From the NCBI GenBank assembly GCA_023144715.1, contig JAGLFC010000136.1, positions 1 to 9,486 of the forward strand: a stretch of DNA of 9,486 nucleotides. The letters are read 5' to 3'. Positions 1 to 5,693 of the stretch are shown one piece after another. Source of the DNA: Gammaproteobacteria bacterium. GTDB lineage: Bacteria; Pseudomonadota; Gammaproteobacteria; GRL18. The notes beneath the pieces are model-generated. The model saw nothing but the letters and a program-made list of their open reading frames with translations, was not told the origin of the DNA and did not search any database. The position numbers were made by a program, and so were the translations under genes. Position 1 is the first letter of the stretch, and every line of letters begins with the position of its first letter.

Positions 1-100
1 GTAAGGCAAATGCAACCATAATTAATGCCACGAGTAAGACTGCCATTAAAGCCTGTAATAGCCAACGCATATAGTGAGAACGCTCAACAACATAATGCAT
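1..100 (-). CDS. N-terminal fragment of a membrane-anchored protein (truncated by window edge)
   Basis: An ATG at 98-100 (complement) opens a reading frame that stays open to the window edge for 33 codons. The peptide has a short polar N-terminus (about residues 1-12, with an Arg and two His) followed by a strongly hydrophobic stretch (about 14-33, containing WLLQALMAVLLVALIMV) that looks like an uncleaved transmembrane anchor. AAGGAGA lies 8 bases upstream, inside the last codons of the rhodanese gene, and only one base separates that gene's stop from this ATG, so the two are probably translationally coupled. Such an N-terminus is common in sensor kinases, chemoreceptors and GGDEF proteins, but nothing here identifies the family. 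The start is well supported and the function is unknown. Confidence 0.7.
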   Translation of the reverse strand, partial: MHYVVERSHYMRWLLQALMAVLLVALIMVAFAL

Positions 101-101
101 A

Positions 102-776
102 TTATTTTTCTCCTTCTTTTAATTTATTTGAAGGAATCACTGTCGTCAGTCCCAGTGACTTCCATAACTGCATACCACCTCGATAATATTTTAATTTGTG
201 AGCAGGATAGCCATATTGAATTAAGTTTTTGATTGCTTGTGGAGATTGCTCACACCACGGACCATTACAAAATAATAAAAGATTTTTAGCGGTACTATAA
301 TCTAATGCCCCTTTTTTATTCATAACAGCTCCTAAAGCTAACATAATTTTATCCATATTGGGATTTTCTACTTTAATCACGACAAAAGGAATATTTAATG
401 CTCCAGGAATTGTTTCTGCTTGATACCAATTAGGCATACGAGCATCCACTAATAAGCCTTTTTCTTCCTTCACATCATTAAGTAAAAAATCAATCAATTC
501 AAGTTCAGCATAAGTATCAACATCAGGAGCAATATGAAGTGGTTGAATACAAAAAGGAGGGCAGGCACGTGATGTTTTTGTAAAATCATCAACCAACCGA
601 TTATTAATATCTTGAATACGTTGCAAACGGACAGGTGTGCCACTATGTTTAACCTCTACATAAGGCATATTTGGGCTAATACTCACTGGATAGAGTTCTT
701 TCCCTTGACTAATATGGGTAGCCAATAACACGCTCAAAGTGACTATTAATTTTAAAAGATTAAAGTGATGAATCAC
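102..776 (-). CDS. Exported single-domain rhodanese-like protein with extra CPPFC motif
   Basis: A 224-residue protein with a GTG start, set by AGGGG 7 bases upstream; there is no internal Met near the N-terminus. Residues about 5-25 form a hydrophobic signal peptide or anchor, so the protein should act in the periplasm. A linker contains CPPFC (Cys72, Cys76) with a following IQP. The rhodanese domain spans about 85-212: a D-A-R motif at 111-113, the active-site loop CNGPWCEQS with the presumed catalytic Cys170 and a second Cys175, and the closing YRGGMQLW at 198-205. Family knowledge: such domains carry sulfur as a cysteine persulfide. Inference: it handles sulfane sulfur or thiols outside the cytoplasm, possibly with the membrane protein coupled to its 3' end. 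Substrate is unknown. It is in the same orientation as the tandem rhodanese upstream but separated by a gap with its own likely promoter. Confidence 0.85.
   Translation of the reverse strand: MIHHFNLLKLIVTLSVLLATHISQGKELYPVSISPNMPYVEVKHSGTPVRLQRIQDINNRLVDDFTKTSRACPPFCIQPLHIAPDVDTYAELELIDFLLNDVKEEKGLLVDARMPNWYQAETIPGALNIPFVVIKVENPNMDKIMLALGAVMNKKGALDYSTAKNLLLFCNGPWCEQSPQAIKNLIQYGYPAHKLKYYRGGMQLWKSLGLTTVIPSNKLKEGEK
109..115 (-). promoter_or_regulatory. Ribosome binding site of the truncated membrane protein, inside the rhodanese gene
   Basis: The complement reads AAGGAGA, a near-perfect Shine-Dalgarno sequence ending 8 bases before the ATG at 100. It lies within the final codons of the upstream rhodanese gene, which supports translational coupling and fixes the start of the downstream gene. 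Confidence 0.75.
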
Positions 777-783
777 CTGAGTA

Positions 784-788
784 CCCCT
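784..788 (-). promoter_or_regulatory. Ribosome binding site deciding a GTG start
   Basis: The complement AGGGG ends 7 bases before the GTG at 774-776. With no ATG near the N-terminus and a signal peptide beginning directly after this codon, it decides the start of the single-domain rhodanese. Confidence 0.6.
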
Positions 789-813
789 ATTATTTCATAT
801 TTTTATAATAATG

Positions 814-842
814 ATTATAGTGTGAAAATTAGAAAAAATCTG
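814..842 (-). promoter_or_regulatory. Probable sigma-70 promoter of the single-domain rhodanese gene
   Basis: On the complement a perfect TATAAT lies at 814-819, about 38 bases upstream of the GTG start. The hexamer 17 bases further upstream, CAGATT at 837-842, is a poor match to TTGACA. The -10 is convincing and the -35 weak, so an activator may be needed. The -10 partly overlaps the palindrome ATAAT-G-ATTAT at 808-818. Confidence 0.45.
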
Positions 843-870
843 TTTATCTCACGGTCGATTGTTTAGCCTT

Positions 871-893
871 AAAAAAATTCTATCTAATGATAG
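871..893 (-). terminator. Weak candidate terminator after the tandem rhodanese gene
   Basis: The minus-strand transcript would read CTATC-ATTA-GATAG, then two A and seven U (the A-run at 871-877). The stem is only 5 bp and AT-rich, so intrinsic termination would be weak. It lies about 50 bases past the stop of the tandem rhodanese. It is flanked by a second inverted pair, TAGCCT at 864-869 and AGGCTA at 922-927, which could form an outer stem. Confidence 0.3.
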
Positions 894-945
894 GACAATA
901 GTCTCAGTCAATCAGTATTTTAGGCTATTATTTAATTTTAATAAA

Positions 946-1719
946 TTATTCATTGTAAGTATAATATTTTGCTCCTCCATCCATAAAATAATATTCTTTA
1001 ATGCCTTTTTCTTCTAAATAATATTGCAACCACCTTACTTGCTTGCCTGCCTGATCATAGGCTAAGAGTCTTTTATTTTCTTTTACCGCCCTATTAAGAT
1101 AGCGATTAAGCTTTTTAGTCTTATCTAAAGGAACGGATTTATCGGCTAATAAAAATAAACCTGTGCCTCTACGCTGATTTAAATCACGGACATCCAATAG
1201 TATTGAATCTTTTATCAGTGATTCAAATTTTTGAAGAGAGACAAAATGTTTTTTAAAATCAGATTTAGAGATTAAAAGGCTAGGATCAACGGGTGTTTTA
1301 TTGAGTAAGGTTGCCTCTTCTGGGTACTTAATTGTCCACTCAAAAACACCCGCATCAAATACTAAAGCATTTGATAGTTGAGACTCAATTGCTGCTTTAT
1401 ATGACTTCATGCACCGACGACCATTACAATAAAAAACAATCGTTTTTCTGGTCTTACCCGCGACAGCAGTAATGTTATCAAAAAAATTATCTTGACTTAA
1501 AGGGACATTAATGGCTTTATTAATTTTTATGATATTGTATTCAAACTGACTTCGAGTATCAATAATTGTATATTCATCATTCATATAGCCTGTATATAAA
1601 TCATCTAATGAAATATAAGGAACATCAGGATATTTTTCACGTCCTGGAAAGCCTTCAACTGCATAAACAGAAGAAAATGAGAGTAAGCATAATAAAATAA
1701 AAACTTTTTCTAGCGTCAT
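946..1719 (-). CDS. Exported tandem rhodanese-like protein, second domain catalytically dead
   Basis: I choose the ATG at 1717-1719 (257 residues): AAGG lies 9 bases upstream and the signal peptide MTLEKVFILLCLLSFSSVYA begins exactly there. A GTG at 1746 would add nine residues with no separate good binding site. The mature protein carries two rhodanese-like domains. The first (about 33-130) has I-D-T-R at 52-55 and the active loop CNGRRCMKS (Cys98, Cys103), the same C-N-G-x-x-C pattern as the neighbouring rhodanese. The second (about 150-250) keeps D-V-R near 176-178 but has Y-D-Q-A-G-K-Q where the loop should be: Asp222 sits in the Cys position, so it cannot form a persulfide. Active plus inactive tandem domains are known in thiosulfate sulfurtransferases, though there the C-terminal domain is usually the active one. 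Likely periplasmic; substrate unknown. Confidence 0.82.
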   Translation of the reverse strand: MTLEKVFILLCLLSFSSVYAVEGFPGREKYPDVPYISLDDLYTGYMNDEYTIIDTRSQFEYNIIKINKAINVPLSQDNFFDNITAVAGKTRKTIVFYCNGRRCMKSYKAAIESQLSNALVFDAGVFEWTIKYPEEATLLNKTPVDPSLLISKSDFKKHFVSLQKFESLIKDSILLDVRDLNQRRGTGLFLLADKSVPLDKTKKLNRYLNRAVKENKRLLAYDQAGKQVRWLQYYLEEKGIKEYYFMDGGAKYYTYNE

Positions 1720-1728
1720 AAACTTTAA

Positions 1729-1732
1729 CCTT
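1729..1732 (-). promoter_or_regulatory. Ribosome binding site choosing ATG 1719 over GTG 1746
   Basis: The complement AAGG ends 9 bases before the ATG at 1717-1719. The upstream GTG has only a GGT-like stretch too close to it. Together with the signal peptide position this favours the shorter protein. Confidence 0.5.
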
Positions 1733-1797
1733 ATTTTTAACCGCACCTAACAAGTGGTTACTCATAATACCTTTAAATAGATATTTTAGTGATGACC

Positions 1798-1812
1798 GTC
1801 TAAAGATTAGAC
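1798..1812. repeat. Perfect inverted repeat GTCTAA-AGA-TTAGAC upstream of the tandem rhodanese gene
   Basis: Six-base arms with a three-base centre make a perfect palindrome, about 80 bases upstream of the ATG at 1719. The position fits an operator for the rhodanese gene. As a hairpin it lacks an immediate U-run on either strand, so a terminator role is less likely. A possible -10 (complement TATTAT at 1764-1769) lies between it and the gene, but no good -35 accompanies it. Confidence 0.4.
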
Positions 1813-1820
1813 AATTTAAT

Positions 1821-1841
1821 GATTTTTTTCAAGAAAAAATC
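1821..1841. repeat. AT-only hairpin in the dapF-rhodanese gap
   Basis: GATTTTTT at 1821-1828 and AAAAAATC at 1834-1841 are perfect 8-base complements around a 5-base centre. It is next to the GTCTAA palindrome. Together these are the only notable structures in the 201-base gap between the tandem rhodanese start and the end of dapF; I see no gene in it and no convincing intrinsic terminator for dapF. Confidence 0.35.
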
Positions 1842-1920
1842 TTAAATGTCCTTTAATTGATGGATAGGTGATGTGTTATTTTTTTATGCACAGAGCAAAA
1901 TAACCATTAATGGCTCATCG

Positions 1921-2781
1921 TTATAGTATGATTTGACCTTCATAAACAAAACTAGCCGAGCCTGTCATCATGAGAGAATGCTCACCTTGTTGCCATTCTA
2001 TTTGTAAATGACCCGCATCTAATATGACTTTTACTTTTGTTGCTAACCTGTGTTGAGTAATACCATTTGCAACTGCAGCAGATGCCCCTGTACCACAAGC
2101 CAACGTTTCACCAGCACCTCGTTCATAAACACGTAATTTGATTGTGTGTTGATCAATAATTTGCATAAAACCCACATTAACTCGATTAGGAAAACTAGGA
2201 TGAGATTCCAATAACTTGCCTATTTCTTGTACAGGATACTGTTTTAAATCATCTACTTTTATCGTAATATGAGGATTACCCATAGATACAGCAGAAAATT
2301 CTATTTTATCTATTGAATGATTAATACTCTTTTTAAGGGCAAGGGTATAAATATTTTTGGTCTGAGAATCATTGTCTGATGGAATAAAAGGAAGTGTCTC
2401 TGGACGAAAGTCTGGTTTGCCCATATCGACAATCACTTCATCTTGATGAGTCAGCCATAATGTGATCAAGCCAGTATAGGTCTGTACGACAATAGTGGTT
2501 TTATCGGTTAGATTTTTTTCTTTTACAAAACGAGCAAAACAGCGTGCACCGTTACCGCATTGCTCTACTTCACTGCCATCTGCATTAAAAATACGGTATT
2601 TAAAATCAATGGTATGCTGCTCAGAGGCTTCAACCAACAACAGTTGATCACAGCCTACGCCAAAATGTCTATCAGCAAGAAAACGCACTTCTTCGGCACT
2701 TAAATCAATTTTTTGTGAAATAGCATCAATCACAATAAAGTCATTGCCCAGTCCGTGCATTTTGGTAAAATTTAATTGCAT
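1921..2781 (-). CDS. dapF: Diaminopimelate epimerase
   Basis: This enzyme converts LL- to meso-diaminopimelate in the cytoplasm, the last shared step before lysine and the cross-linking residue of peptidoglycan. The 286-residue protein, slightly longer than the roughly 274 of E. coli DapF, starts with the classic MQLNFTKMHGLGNDFIVID. Both catalytic cysteines are present: Cys75 in QCGNGARC and Cys229 in GETLACGTGAS. The substrate-binding segments G-N-P-H at 168-171 and Y-E-R-G-A-G-E near 219-225 are intact. The ATG at 2779-2781 matches the family start exactly, though its binding site is weak. The gene is divergent from hemW across a 78-base gap and has no lysA or xerC beside it here, unlike many gammaproteobacteria. 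Confidence 0.97.
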   Translation of the reverse strand: MQLNFTKMHGLGNDFIVIDAISQKIDLSAEEVRFLADRHFGVGCDQLLLVEASEQHTIDFKYRIFNADGSEVEQCGNGARCFARFVKEKNLTDKTTIVVQTYTGLITLWLTHQDEVIVDMGKPDFRPETLPFIPSDNDSQTKNIYTLALKKSINHSIDKIEFSAVSMGNPHITIKVDDLKQYPVQEIGKLLESHPSFPNRVNVGFMQIIDQHTIKLRVYERGAGETLACGTGASAAVANGITQHRLATKVKVILDAGHLQIEWQQGEHSLMMTGSASFVYEGQIIL

Positions 2782-2802
2782 GAGTTTCTTTTTACATTAT
2801 TA

Positions 2803-2840
2803 ATCAATCGGTGTACGATCAATAAAAAATCAATTATTGA
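2803..2840. promoter_or_regulatory. Repeat cluster in the divergent dapF-hemW regulatory gap
   Basis: The gap holds three copies of ATCAAT (2803-2808, 2818-2823, 2829-2834) and a perfect inverted repeat TCAATAA (2819-2825) / TTATTGA (2834-2840) with 8 bases between the arms. Any dapF and hemW promoters must lie in these 78 bases, so a shared regulator site is possible. I could not assign clear -35/-10 pairs to either gene. Confidence 0.35.
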
Positions 2841-2859
2841 GTTCTTAAAGAAAATACGC

Positions 2860-4062
2860 ATGCTTAATTTTACCATACTACCACCTTTATCACTCTATAT
2901 TCATTACCCTTGGTGTGTTCAGAAATGCCCTTATTGTGATTTCAATTCTCACACATCATCCTGTCATACTTCTCAACAACGCGATCAAAATTACATCCAT
3001 ACCTTAATTTCTGACTTAGAACATGAATTACCTTCTGTTTGGGGTAGAACAGTACAAAGTATATTTATTGGAGGTGGCACACCTAGCTTGATACAACCAA
3101 AGCACTTACAACAATTATTAAGTGCAATCCACGCTCGAATTAAAGTGTCTCCTATGGCAGAAATTACTATGGAAGCCAATCCAGGTACTGTGGATCAGGT
3201 AAAATTTTCAGAGTTTCGTGATGTGGGTATTAATCGTCTTTCTATCGGTATCCAGAGTTTTAATGATCAACTATTAAAAAAAATTGGTCGTATCCATAAT
3301 GCCCAACAAGCACGACAAGCCATTGAGCGTGCAAAACAGTCGGGTTTTGATAATATTAATTTGGATCTTATGTATGCTTTACCCAATCAAACACTGGATG
3401 ACGCATTGAGTGATATACAACAGGCCATAAATTTTGATACGTCTCATCTTTCACATTATCAACTCACCTTAGAACCTAACACTCTTTTTGCTCATCAACC
3501 ACCTAAATTACCTAATGATGATTTGAGTTATGATATGCAGATTAAATGCCAACAACTACTCACTCAAGCAGGCTTTGAACATTATGAAGTATCTGCTTAT
3601 GCACAAAAAAATCAGCAATGTCGCCATAATCTTAATTATTGGCAATTCGGTGATTATTTAGGTATAGGTGCAGGTGCGCATGGAAAAATCAGCGATGCCT
3701 TCCAACAAACGATTACACGTCGCTGGAAAGAAAAACATCCTTTATCTTATATGGGAGAAAATATAAGAGAAGAAAAACAACAACAAAGCTCTACAAATAT
3801 AGAAAATTCATCTATGATTGGTGGAGAGCAGATACTTTCTGAACAAGATATTGGTTTTGAATTTATGCTCAATAGCAGTCGTCTCATCAATGGCTTTGAT
3901 AGTCCATTATTTTTTTCTCATACTGGTTTGCCATTGACACAGATTAAACCAGAATTAAATAAAGCAGTTGAATTAGGTCTGATACAATGGCATCAGAACC
4001 ATATAAAACCAACACAACGGGGGCTTCAGTATCTCAATGAATTACAAGAACTCTTCTTATAA
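2860..4062 (+). CDS. hemW: Radical-SAM heme chaperone HemW (HemN-like)
   Basis: HemW is a radical-SAM family protein that binds heme and is implicated in delivering it to respiratory enzymes; it is not a true coproporphyrinogen dehydrogenase. The 400-residue protein carries the iron-sulfur motif CVQKCPYC (Cys19, Cys23, Cys26) followed by D-F, without the extra Cys of HemN. It also has GGGTPS at 71-76, EANPGT at 105-110, and HNLNYW at about 256-261 followed by G-I-G-A-G-A-H-G, typical of HemW. A polar stretch at about 299-327, rich in Gln, Ser and Asn, makes it slightly longer than E. coli HemW (378). I choose ATG 2860, which places the conserved P-L-S-L-Y-I-H-Y-P-W-C near the N-terminus; the in-frame TTG at 2776 would overlap dapF and add unrelated residues. 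It is first in a run with the nnr gene. Confidence 0.94.
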   Translation: MLNFTILPPLSLYIHYPWCVQKCPYCDFNSHTSSCHTSQQRDQNYIHTLISDLEHELPSVWGRTVQSIFIGGGTPSLIQPKHLQQLLSAIHARIKVSPMAEITMEANPGTVDQVKFSEFRDVGINRLSIGIQSFNDQLLKKIGRIHNAQQARQAIERAKQSGFDNINLDLMYALPNQTLDDALSDIQQAINFDTSHLSHYQLTLEPNTLFAHQPPKLPNDDLSYDMQIKCQQLLTQAGFEHYEVSAYAQKNQQCRHNLNYWQFGDYLGIGAGAHGKISDAFQQTITRRWKEKHPLSYMGENIREEKQQQSSTNIENSSMIGGEQILSEQDIGFEFMLNSSRLINGFDSPLFFSHTGLPLTQIKPELNKAVELGLIQWHQNHIKPTQRGLQYLNELQELFL

Positions 4063-5647
4063 ACACAAGGACTGTTGTCAAACATCAGGCTTAAATAACA
4101 ATTCGACCAATGATCGTTATCAATATGTTCATTATTGTTACACTAATGAAGCAGTGCGTAATATTGATTTTCAAATGGTGGATCAAGGCTTTGTTGAAAA
4201 CAGCTATATATTAATGCTTCGTGCTGCTAAATCTTTATCAGATTTTATTGGGCATAAATATTCAAAAAGTAAAAATATTACCATTGTGTGTGGAGCAGGT
4301 AATAATGCAGGTGATGGTTATGCACTCGCACGTTTACTTAAATTACAGGAAAGAGAACCCACAATTAATGTACGCTTGGTGTCAGTGATTGATCCTGAAA
4401 AACTTTCAGGCGATGCTCACTCAGCCTATTTAGATTGGTTAGACTGTGATGGCACAGTCACATTAATAGCAGAAGCTCATTTTTCTGCTGCTGATTTAAT
4501 TGTGGACGCGCTGATAGGCACAGGCTTAAACCGTGCCTTAGAAGATGAATGGTATGATGTGGTGGAAGCCATTAATGCAAGTTGTAAACCTGTCTTATCC
4601 GTTGATATTCCATCAGGTTTGGATACAGATACTGGTGCAAGTCATGGTATTGCGGTAACAGCGGATCATACGGTCACATTTATTGGTCAAAAAATGGGTA
4701 TGTATACTGCGCAAGCACGCTATTATTGTGGCAAAATTCACTTTGCTTCATTAGGTGTTGCTGATATTCTTTATGAGCAAATTGAACATCATGCTATTTT
4801 GCTAGAATGGAATAATCTAGTGAAGAAATTGCCTTGCCGTAATCCAATTAGTCATAAAGGCGATCATGGTCATTTACTCATTATTGGAGGTGATTATGGT
4901 ATGGCAGGTGCTTGCCGTATTGCAGGTGAAGCAGCTTTAAGATCAGGTGCTGGTTTAGTCTCTATTGCAACTAGAAAAGAAAATGCGAATGCCATCACAG
5001 GTGCACGTCCTGAATTGATGGTACATGGCATTGAAAATGCTGATGATTTAGAACCCTTGTTGGAAAAAGCAACGGCTATTGCTATTGGTCCTGGACTGGG
5101 TACAAAAAAATGGGGCGTGGCATTATTGGATAAAATCATTAAATTTATTAAACACCAATACCGTTCAGATAAAAAAAATATTCATTGTGTTTTTGATGCT
5201 GATGCTCTCAATATTATGGCTCATAATAATTTAGTGATTCAAAGTCAGGATATTATTTATACCCCACATTTTGCCGAAGCAACACGCTTATTAAAATATC
5301 GTTCCATTAAGCCTACTACAGACACTAATCGCTTTGATATGATCCTAAAACTACAAGAAAAATATCATGGTACTTTTGTCTTAAAAGGAGCAGGAAGCTT
5401 AATTAATATTACTGATGATATTGCTATTTGTCCTTATGGTAATGAAGGTATGGCAAGTGCTGGAATGGGTGATTCTTTAACCGGTATTATTGGGGCATTA
5501 TTGGCACAAAATTTATCAATTATAGACAGTGCCTGTTTAGGGGTTTGTCTTCATGCTAAAGCAGGTGATCAAGCTGCTAAAGAAGGAAAAAATGGTATGT
5601 TAGCCAGCGATCTTTTCCCTACAATACGTAATCTTATGAATCATTAA
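4037..5647 (+). CDS. nnr: Bifunctional NAD(P)H-hydrate epimerase / ADP-dependent NAD(P)H-hydrate dehydratase
   Basis: This fused enzyme repairs damaged hydrated NADH and NADPH: the N-terminal domain interconverts R and S forms, and the C-terminal kinase-like domain dehydrates the S form using ADP. The 536-residue length is close to E. coli Nnr (YjeF). The epimerase half (about 35-245) has NNAGDGYALAR at 89-99, V-D-A-L-I-G-T-G at 156-163 and V-D-I-P-S-G-L-D at 189-196. The dehydratase half (about 265-536) has GDHGHLLIIGG at 275-285, I-G-P-G-L-G at 350-355, F-D-A-D-A-L at 386-391 and GMASAGMGD at 471-479 with the catalytic Asp479. The usual T-P-H-P-G-E-A-A-R-L-L is TPHFAEATRLL here (409-419). 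ATG 4037 lies inside hemW (26-base overlap). No later start keeps the conserved Y-T-N-E-A-V-R-N-I-D, so the roughly 34-residue polar N-terminal extension seems real. The usual partner tsaE is absent. Confidence 0.95.
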   Translation: MNYKNSSYKHKDCCQTSGLNNNSTNDRYQYVHYCYTNEAVRNIDFQMVDQGFVENSYILMLRAAKSLSDFIGHKYSKSKNITIVCGAGNNAGDGYALARLLKLQEREPTINVRLVSVIDPEKLSGDAHSAYLDWLDCDGTVTLIAEAHFSAADLIVDALIGTGLNRALEDEWYDVVEAINASCKPVLSVDIPSGLDTDTGASHGIAVTADHTVTFIGQKMGMYTAQARYYCGKIHFASLGVADILYEQIEHHAILLEWNNLVKKLPCRNPISHKGDHGHLLIIGGDYGMAGACRIAGEAALRSGAGLVSIATRKENANAITGARPELMVHGIENADDLEPLLEKATAIAIGPGLGTKKWGVALLDKIIKFIKHQYRSDKKNIHCVFDADALNIMAHNNLVIQSQDIIYTPHFAEATRLLKYRSIKPTTDTNRFDMILKLQEKYHGTFVLKGAGSLINITDDIAICPYGNEGMASAGMGDSLTGIIGALLAQNLSIIDSACLGVCLHAKAGDQAAKEGKNGMLASDLFPTIRNLMNH

Positions 5648-5685
5648 AGTCATTATGTTATTATCTGTTCCACATTATTATGTAT

Positions 5686-5689
5686 GGAG
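5686..5689 (+). promoter_or_regulatory. Ribosome binding site favouring ATG 5694 of the DegT-like gene
   Basis: GGAG sits 4 bases before ATG 5694. The spacing is short, but the site is better than the AAAG before ATG 5655, so the later start is preferred with moderate confidence. Confidence 0.4.
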
Positions 5690-5693
5690 CATT

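Noticed and set aside
1720..1746. GTG start adding nine residues to the tandem rhodanese
   Set aside because: It puts basic residues before an already complete signal peptide and lacks a well-spaced binding site; ATG 1719 has AAGG 9 bases upstream.
1860..1920. Possible intrinsic terminator for dapF around the palindrome CCATTAATGG
   Set aside because: The palindrome would leave a 2-base loop, the surrounding GAGC/GCTC pair is only 4 bp, and no U-run follows on the minus strand.
2776..2859. In-frame TTG start extending hemW by 28 codons into dapF
   Set aside because: The added residues are unlike any HemW N-terminus, would cover the whole dapF-hemW promoter gap and overlap the dapF start. 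ATG 2860 gives the normal family start.
2991..3179. Minus-strand open frame of 62 codons inside hemW
   Set aside because: It lies wholly antisense to a well-conserved gene and shows no recognisable domain or binding site.
4894..5139. Minus-strand open frame of 81 codons inside nnr
   Set aside because: It is antisense to the conserved dehydratase domain and its composition reflects the complement of Gly/Ala-rich motifs.
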